Positions 57,363 through 64,000 of a stretch of 64,000 bases of DNA are shown one piece after another; the first letter of the stretch is position 1; each line of letters opens with the position of its first letter. A program made the position numbers and the translations under genes. The DNA is from Calliphora vicina (Eukaryota > Arthropoda > Insecta > Diptera > Calliphoridae). The stretch spans positions 25,707,857 to 25,771,856 of the forward strand of contig NC_088781.1 of assembly GCF_958450345.1 (NCBI RefSeq), given 5' to 3'. The notes beneath the pieces were generated by a model. The model had not been told where the DNA came from and searched no databases. It saw only the letters and a program-made list of their open reading frames with translations.

Positions 57363-57603
57363 CACCCCTATCGCGAATTAATATTTCACATGAAATTCCT
57401 TCATAAATCTTGTTCAAGTGAAAAAATTCCCCATGTTGTGAAATTTTTAGATGGAATTTTGTAAACAATAAACAGCTGTGGCGAATAAAATGAACTATTG
57501 TGAATGAAAAGTTCAGAGGAATATCACAATAGCAATCTTCCCTTCGAGCGAAATGGATATTTCATGGGAACATAAATTTCACACGTTTTTCACGATAGGG
57601 GTG
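57363..57603 (-). mobile_element. MITE with CACCCCTATCG termini, copy 3 (inverted)
   Basis: 241 bp, the reverse of copy 2, 28 bp away from it, so the two lie tail to tail and together form a ~490-bp palindrome. Less deleted inside than copy 2 (keeps 'ttttagatggaattttg'). Confidence 0.7.
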
Positions 57604-57609
57604 CATATT

Positions 57610-58115
57610 TATTGCTAAATAATGTTTATTATTTATTTCTTCTAAGATTTTCTCTCCTTTGTGAATACCCTTATTCCTTTATACAACTTAGTTGTTATAA
57701 ATAGGAAATAAATTATAAACACGTACTCGTTCAATGCAAAATAAAACGTATATTATTTATAAAGAAGAAAAAAAAACACACACAAAATGTTGTTGAAAGT
57801 TCATTGTATAAAGTAGTTTTGAAATAAATCTTTGAAATCCTAAAAGTTACAAGAGCTCATGTGGTTTTGAAATGTGCTGCTTGCATTCGCTTATGCATTT
57901 TCCTTACACAAATAGAAGATGGAGCAAAAACAAAATGTATGGAAAAAATTTATATAAAGACATCAGGAATTTAAATCAAGATACACAACACTCTCTTGAA
58001 ATATGGTGAAATAATACATTATAATAAACTTTTGATGTAGTACGAAAGGAAAAACTATTGTATAAAAGGGTGTTTTCCAAAAAGCTGTCAGTCAGTTCAT
58101 AATATCACGTATCTG
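57610..58115. other. AT-rich, nothing recognised
   Basis: No gene or repeat recognised. Confidence 0.4.
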
Positions 58116-58119
58116 ATGT

Positions 58120-58418
58120 ATAATGACGTATCTTTAGAACCCGGTTTTTATTTTATTAATCTGTCACATATTTATTCGAAAATGTAAAATTTTGTAACAT
58201 ATGCGGGAAGTTTTGCTTCACTTCTTTAATTTAAAAAAGTGCCGTTGAAGCACATCGATAGCTCACCGAAGCTTATGGTGAATGTGTTCCATCAGTTTCC
58301 ATGTGCGAGCGATGGTTTGTGCGATTCAAAAGTGGTGATTTTGACACGGAAGACAAAGATCTCCCAGGCCAGCCAAAAAAGTTTGAAGAAGTTGTAAAAC
58401 TCAACAAGAGCTTGTAAT
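58120..58418 (+). pseudogene. Mariner 5' fragment (copy 6)
   Basis: It starts around 'tgatgtataatgacgtatct' and runs through 'aagcttatggtgaatgtgtt' (HTH region, RLTEAYGE / SKCERWFVRFKSGDFDTED) to 'ctcaacaagagcttgtaa', where homology stops. The catalytic domain is absent. A stop after the HTH truncates it. Confidence 0.65.
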
Positions 58419-58514
58419 AAAGAGACTCCTAAAGATGCTATAAAATTATTATGGGGTTTAAATTTTTCCTCAAAACCACTTCCTGATGTTACACCCTGTT
58501 CAATACATCTATAG

Positions 58515-58673
58515 CAGTGGTCGGCATGAAGAGTATTGTAATCTGATGAGCAATTTAATGTGATATCTTGATTCTTATTTAATAATTTTTATAAAGTTCC
58601 ATGACACTCGTATTGATTACAAGTAAATAACAAATTTTGTTTGGCCTCTGCTGGCTATGAGTGCCGACCACTG
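58515..58673. mobile_element. hAT-type MITE, 159 bp
   Basis: Perfect 12-bp TIR CAGTGGTCGGCA / TGCCGACCACTG. The 8-bp flanks ATCTATAG and CTCTTTAC match at 5 of 8 positions and fit the nTnTAnAn-like hAT target, so a decayed 8-bp duplication is plausible. CAGTG ends are typical of hAT elements. Confidence 0.7.
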
Positions 58674-58679
58674 CTCTTT

Positions 58680-60095
58680 ACGTACCGCATGTCTATTTGA
58701 GAAGCCAAAAAAGTTGGCATTTTGTTACAAAACATTATAAAGCGTTTGTTTTTGTCTATGGAAATTGTTTGATTTATGTAAAAACAAAAAATCTGATTTA
58801 ATAAAAACGATAAAAAGATTTGAAACCACATAAACCATCATCGCATGCTACAACACACATATGAGGGTAGCTGATGGCTGGCTTGTCTTCAAGAGTATCA
58901 CGAGTTTTTTTTTGTGGCAAATCCCGTCAATACAAAACTTAAATGGATGACTCCCACTTAAGCAAAACAACAAAGTGGGTTATAATCTGTTGTTGATGAA
59001 CCGTTTTTTTAGATTTCTGGGTTGATTTTAATTGTTTTCTCATGTGTAGTATTAATAGAAATTTCAATTAAAATGTTGTTTATTTTTGCAGAAGAGATTG
59101 ACCTAGATATTGAAAACATTTAAGGAATTATTTGTATAGCCATCACCATGAAAGAGCGATACTATGAAGTATTTTCGGTTTGTTGAAATCAACTTTCCGA
59201 AGCCCCCAAATAACTTACGAATATGAAATATGGAAAATCGGATAAATTAGGATCACCTCAATTTCAGTGTTTAAAAATTTTACTTATTTCACTTCCTGTT
59301 TTGCAAGTACCATTTGAGGGTTAATGATATATAATTCTTTTAACAATTAAAATTTATGATAAATTCTTCCATTAAAATCCCACAAGATCACAAAAAGAAA
59401 TCCTCTTTAAAAAACTTATAAATTAAATAGAAAGAAACCATTAAAATAAAATTCTTTATTAAAATAAAGCTCAAACACAATTGAACAATTAAAATCATTA
59501 GATATGACTGAAGTCACGTTCCAAAGCGGAAGTACACTAAGAAAAAATAACAGAAAAAAGTGTTAAATGACCTGATTATTAAAATATTTGGAAATATATT
59601 ACAAGTAAATAATTTTCTAATAGTTGTAAAGTGTGAAATTAAACAACAATCATATAAAAAACTACAGCAATGTATTTACATTTATAATTTTATTCCAATG
59701 AAAGGGGAAGTTTGTAATAAACACTAAAAAAATTTGAATATTTTTTTGGCATCAAATGACTCAAATGTATGAATGAAAAGCGTAAGTTTTTTTCTTTGAA
59801 TGAAACTTTTTTCAATGAATTCATATTATGAATCGTATAATTATTATTACTTAAATATTTTTATTTTTTTAATACATTTCGTTTATGTCATTTTAAACAA
59901 TTTAAAAAGTTTGTGTGTTTTTTACTTGGTATTTTAATTAGTAGAAATTTTTTTGTTCATCGTAAATTTCAATTTATTGTTTAATTAGAAGTGAAAACAC
60001 ATGTTGTTTGAGTGTCATAGAGAGTTTAATATTTTGAGAAAATAAACAAATAAGATTTTTTAAAATTCTTGTGAATTAAAAAAGTAATGGATTTA
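58680..60095. other. AT-rich, presumed intron
   Basis: Holds a short mini-me piece (gttgaaatcaactttccgaa, 59183 region) and an acceptor-like 'ttatttttgcag' near 59090 without a matching donor. 59528-59545 (acactaagaaaaaataac) resembles a MITE terminus without a partner. No gene. Confidence 0.35.
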
Positions 60096-60100
60096 TACAG

Positions 60101-60970
60101 GAACAGAACTAGAACAGAACTAGAACAGAACTAGAACAGAACTAGAACAGAACTAGAACAGAACTAGAACAGAACTAGAACAGAACTAGAACAGAACTAG
60201 AACAGAACTAGAACAGAACTAGAACAGAACTAGAACAGAACTAGAACAGAACTAGAACAGAACTAGAACAGAACTAGAACAGAACTAGAACAGAACTAGA
60301 ACAGAACTAGAACAGAACTAGAACAGAACTAGAACAGAACTAGAACAGAACTAGAACAGAACTAGAACAGAACTAGAACAGAACTAGAACAGAACTAGAA
60401 CAGAACTAGAACAGAACTAGAACAGAACTAGAACAGAACTAGAACAGAACTAGAACAGAACTAGAACAGAACTAGAACAGAACTAGAACAGAACTAGAAC
60501 AGAACTAGAACAGAACTAGAACAGAACTAGAACAGAACTAGAACAGAACTAGAACAGAACTAGAACAGAACTAGAACAGAACTAGAACAGAACTAGAACA
60601 GAACTAGAACAGAACTAGAACAGAACTAGAACAGAACTAGAACAGAACTAGAACAGAACTAGAACAGAACTAGAACAGAACTAGAACAGAACTAGAACAG
60701 AACTAGAACAGAACTAGAACAGAACTAGAACAGAACTAGAACAGAACTAGAACAGAACTAGAACAGAACTAGAACAGAACTAGAACAGAACTAGAACAGA
60801 ACTAGAACAGAACTAGAACAGAACTAGAACAGAACTAGAACAGAACTAGAACAGAACTAGAACAGAACTAGAACAGAACTAGAACAGAACTAGAACAGAA
60901 CTAGAACAGAACTAGAACAGAACTAGAACAGAACTAGAACAGAACTAGAACAGAACTAGAACAGAACTAG
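60101..60970 (+). repeat. Satellite array 3: GAACAGAACTA (11 bp, ~79 copies)
   Basis: About 870 bp of what appears to be an unbroken run of GAACAGAACTA, differing from the 11-mer of arrays 1 and 4 by one base (T to A at position 5). By eye no variant unit is found, which points to recent expansion or homogenisation. Confidence 0.95.
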
Positions 60971-61422
60971 ACCAGGAACACAAGTTGATCTTTCCTTATA
61001 AAAAGTATCGATAATAATTCCTTTAAAGTTTTAAGAATTTAAGATTAAACTTTATAATTTTTGAAAAATGTATTTAAGTCATTAAAATTTATGCTTCATG
61101 ATAACTTATGTTATTAAGCATTCTTGGCTGTACAACAAGCTTTTAATCAATTTTGCATAATTTTTCTTTACTACAATAAAAATCCATTTAATTTTGTAGA
61201 ACTTTCCATTGCATTTTATCACATAAACTACTTAACAGAAAGCGCCATTAAGCCTAGCCTAGTTTAAACTTAGGTTAATCTAGCCTTAATAAACAAACCT
61301 AAAGTAATTAAACTCTTAAAGCGTTTATCTTTGAAAAAAAAAAACATAATAAATTTTATTAAAAAACAACATAAATAAATAAACATTTTATTAATTTTGC
61401 TTTAAAATTCTTTTCGTTACAG
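60971..61422. other. AT-rich, with acceptor at its end
   Basis: No gene. It ends in the acceptor-like 'ttcttttcgttacag' (AG at 61421-61422), a possible start of the exon that precedes the ATG at 62135. Confidence 0.35.
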
Positions 61423-62134
61423 ATAAATAAATAAAATTTTCTACGAAGTAAACAAATGAAGGAATAAAACACAGGCGAGAGAACAGAGAAAGAGTTTAAA
61501 TTTAAAATTGTTTACAAAACAAAAACTGCTTTCAAAGCCCGCTAAAAAATTAAAAAAAAAAACAATATAAATAATAATGTTTAATTGATAAAAAACGAAT
61601 TATGTTTTAAATCGACAACAACAACGACAGCAACACAACAACCACAAATTATTTATTATTAATTTAATTATTTATCTTTAAAACTGAACAAAAAAAAAAG
61701 CTCAAGACATACTGAGCATGGAAAAACACACATTCATTGTTTTCGTTTAACTTAAACTTTATGCTTTTAAGCTTTAAGCGAGTGAAAATAGTTTTGAAAA
61801 GGAACTCGTACGGATAAGACTGATTTAAATAAATTTCGGAGTGATTTTAAGAAAACAAATTTAAAAACATTTAAACAAAATGCCATAAAATATTTAAAAT
61901 TTCTCTTTAATGACCAAAAAAAAATTAAAACAAATTTAAGAAAGAATTTTACTATTCTTAATGCAAAAATATAACAAAATTTTATAATTTTATTTTCAGT
62001 GCAAATTTCTAATTTTTATTAGGAAACATGTTTTAATTATAATTGTTAAAAAGTGTTAAAGAAAAGTGTATGGAAACGTAACACCAGAATACTTTGTTTT
62101 TTATATAATTTAGTATTTATTTAAATAATCAATC
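61423..62134 (+). other. Candidate 5'UTR part of the first coding exon
   Basis: Two acceptors could open this exon: 'ttcgttacag' ending at 61422, or 'ttttattttcag' ending at 61999. The A/C-rich CAACAACAACGACAGCAACA-like text near 61617-61645 is typical of fly 5' leaders. Upstream ATGs are present. If the second acceptor is used, the leader in this exon is 135 nt. Confidence 0.4.
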
Positions 62135-62267
62135 ATGGATTTACCTCACACATACAAAATACAACATCCCAGCAGTAGGCGTGGCTGTTATTTAAGAAAA
62201 ATGCATTTTCACATCTTAATGTTATTGGGATTATGGATATCGAATACAATTATTGGCTGTGCAGCAT
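62135..62267 (+). CDS. First coding exon of an unidentified secreted or membrane protein (partial)
   Basis: ATG at 62135 (context aatcATGG) opens 44 codons plus one base, then the donor GCAGCAT|GTAAGT (GT at 62268-62269). The product begins MDLPHTYKIQ and has a basic stretch (SSRRGCYLRK), then a hydrophobic stretch at about residues 25-41 (FHILMLLGLWISNTIIG) followed by CAA. This is a signal-peptide or signal-anchor layout. An inner Met at residue 23 could be the real start, giving a standard n-region. The intron is in phase 1, often seen after signal-peptide exons of Ig-superfamily and other extracellular proteins. I do not recognise the gene. The rest lies beyond the window. Candidate leader exons at 43002, 12034 and 6599 are on the same strand. 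Confidence 0.55.
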
Positions 62268-62379
62268 GTAAGTATTAAAAATGTATTTTAAAATAATTAG
62301 AAAGCTAAAAATAATCAAATATTGTTTAAGAAACCAAATAATTTAAAAAATATAACCTCGATATTCATAAACAATTCTT

Positions 62380-63020
62380 GAACTGAACTAGAACTGAACT
62401 AGAACTGAACTAGAACTGAACTAGAACTGAACTAGAACTGAACTAGAACTGAACTAGAACTGAACTAGAACTGAACTAGAACTGAACTAGAACTGAACTA
62501 GAACTGAACTAGAACTGAACTAGAACTGAACTAGAACTGAACTAGAACTGAACTAGAACTGAACTAGAACTGAACTAGAACTGAACTAGAACTGAACTAG
62601 AACTGAACTAGAACTGAACTAGAACTGAACTAGAACTGAACTAGAACTGAACTAGAACTGAACTAGAACTGAACTAGAACTGAACTAGAACTGAACTAGA
62701 ACTGAACTAGAACTGAACTAGAACTGAACTAGAACTGAACTAGAACTGAACTAGAACTGAACTAGAACTGAACTAGAACTGAACTAGAACTGAACTAGAA
62801 CTGAACTAGAACTGAACTAGAACTGAACTAGAACTGAACTAGAACTGAACTAGAACTGAACTAGAACTGAACTAGAACTGAACTAGAACTGAACTAGAAC
62901 TGAACTAGAACTGAACTAGAACTGAACTGAACTAGAACTGAACTAGAACTGAACTAGAACTGAACTAGAACTGAACTAGAACTGAACTAGAACTGAACTA
63001 GAACTGAACTAGAACTGAAC
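62380..63020 (+). repeat. Satellite array 4: GAACTGAACTA (11 bp, ~58 copies)
   Basis: A nearly perfect run starting 112 bp after the donor at 62268. One irregular unit (GAACTGAACTGAACTAG) lies at about 62922-62938. Confidence 0.95.
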
Positions 63021-63944
63021 AATTTTCTCTTTTCTAAATTTAAAACGTAACATCTGTTTATAATTAGATTTAACAAATCAACTATAAACTAGTAACTATT
63101 TTGATTATTTTTTTATAAAAATAAATCTATTTTTAGCTAAATATGATTATTTATAAAAAAATACAAAAGAAAACAAAAAATAAGAAATCTTTCAATGAAT
63201 ACAATAAAAATATAAATTTATTTAATGTGGACACAAGTCAACAATTGATATTAAAACAATAACAGAACAGAAAAACATTTATACATAAGTATAAGATTAA
63301 TTTATGTATGTCTTTAAAAAAGTATGTAAAAATCCTTATCACTAAAGTCAACCAGAAGTGTCCAAACATTCTCAAATTATTCTTAATATTTTAGAATTAA
63401 AGTTAAATTTTGTGCAAATGCTTTCATTATTCAGCAACTAAATAGCTAACTGGCCATTTAGTTAATCGATAGAATTTAAACTGGATTTAATTTAATTTTC
63501 AAATGAAAGTCCCGAATTGTATTTCTTCCTATTGAGAGTACATGAGAATTGATGAGTTCCAATTGAGTTTTTAGATTTGTGTTTAATTATATTGTGTAAA
63601 CTAGTCGGGCCATATGCTGTACACTTCTGATAACATAAATTTTAATTGTTGTAAATAAATTATGTTGAACAATTTCTTTTCGGATAAAACATGTTGACAC
63701 TTGTTTGTTTTACAAAAATATCTGTAATAATTAACTGAAATATATTTCTTGGAAATAAACTTACATTTACAAATCTGTAATAATAACAGGAAAAATAAAT
63801 TAAGACAAGAAATGTTGAACTTAAGATGTGGCATCGAAAGTGCAACATCAACACAGGAAATTGGTTCAACTTTAGATTGATTGCTTTGGATATAGTTTTT
63901 CAATATTTCAGTGATTGACAAATTTTTATCTTATTTTTTGAACT
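63021..63944. other. Unique AT-rich spacer between inverted arrays
   Basis: No gene recognised. The minus frame 63601-63921 (106 residues) is hydrophobic/basic translation of AT-rich DNA without family features. It would form the loop if arrays 4 and 5 pair. Confidence 0.4.
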
Positions 63945-64000
63945 GTTCAGTTCTAGTTCAGTTCTAGTTCAGTTCTAGTTCAGTTCTAGTTCAGTTCTAG
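63945..64000 (-). repeat. Satellite array 5: complement of the 11-mer, runs off the window
   Basis: GTTCAGTTCTA repeats (5 copies) continue to the last base. Opposite orientation to array 4. Confidence 0.9.

Noticed and set aside
59060..59160. Exon starting after 'ttatttttgcag' near 59090
   Set aside because: Acceptor plausible, but there is no consensus donor before mini-me repeat sequence begins.
63601..63921. 106-residue minus-strand frame
   Set aside because: AT-driven composition, no family features, lies in a presumed intron between satellites.

Overview
This is 64 kb of AT-rich eukaryotic DNA, most likely from a higher (calyptrate) fly. The evidence for a fly is indirect. There are several decayed mariner transposases. 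There are RNase H-bearing non-LTR retrotransposons of the I/Jockey/LOA/R1 type. There are mini-me/DINE-1 (Helentron-like) repeats with a (GTCY)n microsatellite core. Splice sites and a TATA+Inr LTR promoter are insect-like. No bacterial-style gene, operon, rRNA or intact tRNA was found, and there is no intact long ORF. The longest open frames lie in tandem repeats or decayed transposons.

Host gene. The best reading is that the + strand carries the 5' part of one long-intron gene. It would consist of a candidate non-coding first exon (about 6599-6716), a 5'UTR exon with strong splice sites (12034-12294), a 51-nt exon (43002-43052), and a first coding exon (ATG at 62135, donor after 62267). The coding exon gives 44 residues ending in a signal-peptide-like segment, then a phase-1 intron that leaves the window. 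A phase-1 intron after a signal peptide is common in secreted and Ig-superfamily receptor genes, but the product cannot be named. That the exons belong to one transcript is inference from strand, splice quality and the lack of other genes.

Mobile DNA by region. 0.66-1.27 kb: two Helentron-like fragments abut. 2.9-6.3 kb: tRNA-like sequence, LINE fragments, and a tandem array of a reverse-transcriptase motif. 8.1-11.1 kb: LTR pieces, a mariner fragment and an internally deleted second mariner. 12.8-16.4 kb: a mariner joined to a LINE, then an RTE-like non-autonomous element with ~130-bp repeats. 18.0-20.5 kb: mariner, hairpin, LINE 3' end, Helentron-like. 21.2-27.5 kb: LTR, MITEs, an inverted-repeat pair and mariner. 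27.2-41.0 kb: heavily decayed LINE and unidentified coding sequence, repeatedly duplicated in local tandem, plus a 488-bp palindromic MITE. 48.2-58.7 kb: Helentron-like elements, mariner, and MITEs of TA, TTAA (piggyBac-like) and hAT types.

Satellites. Five arrays share an 11/12-bp monomer (GAACTGAACTA, GAACTGAACCTA, GAACAGAACTA): 43.1-44.5, 45.8-47.0, 60.1-61.0, 62.4-63.0 and 63.95 kb to the end. Two pairs are inverted, so their transcripts could form long hairpins inside the presumed introns, and two arrays start about 50-110 bp after predicted 5' splice sites. This arrangement and the many tandemly re-duplicated fragments of dead LINEs are the most unusual things here. Nothing in the window amounts to a recognisable new enzymatic or defence system.
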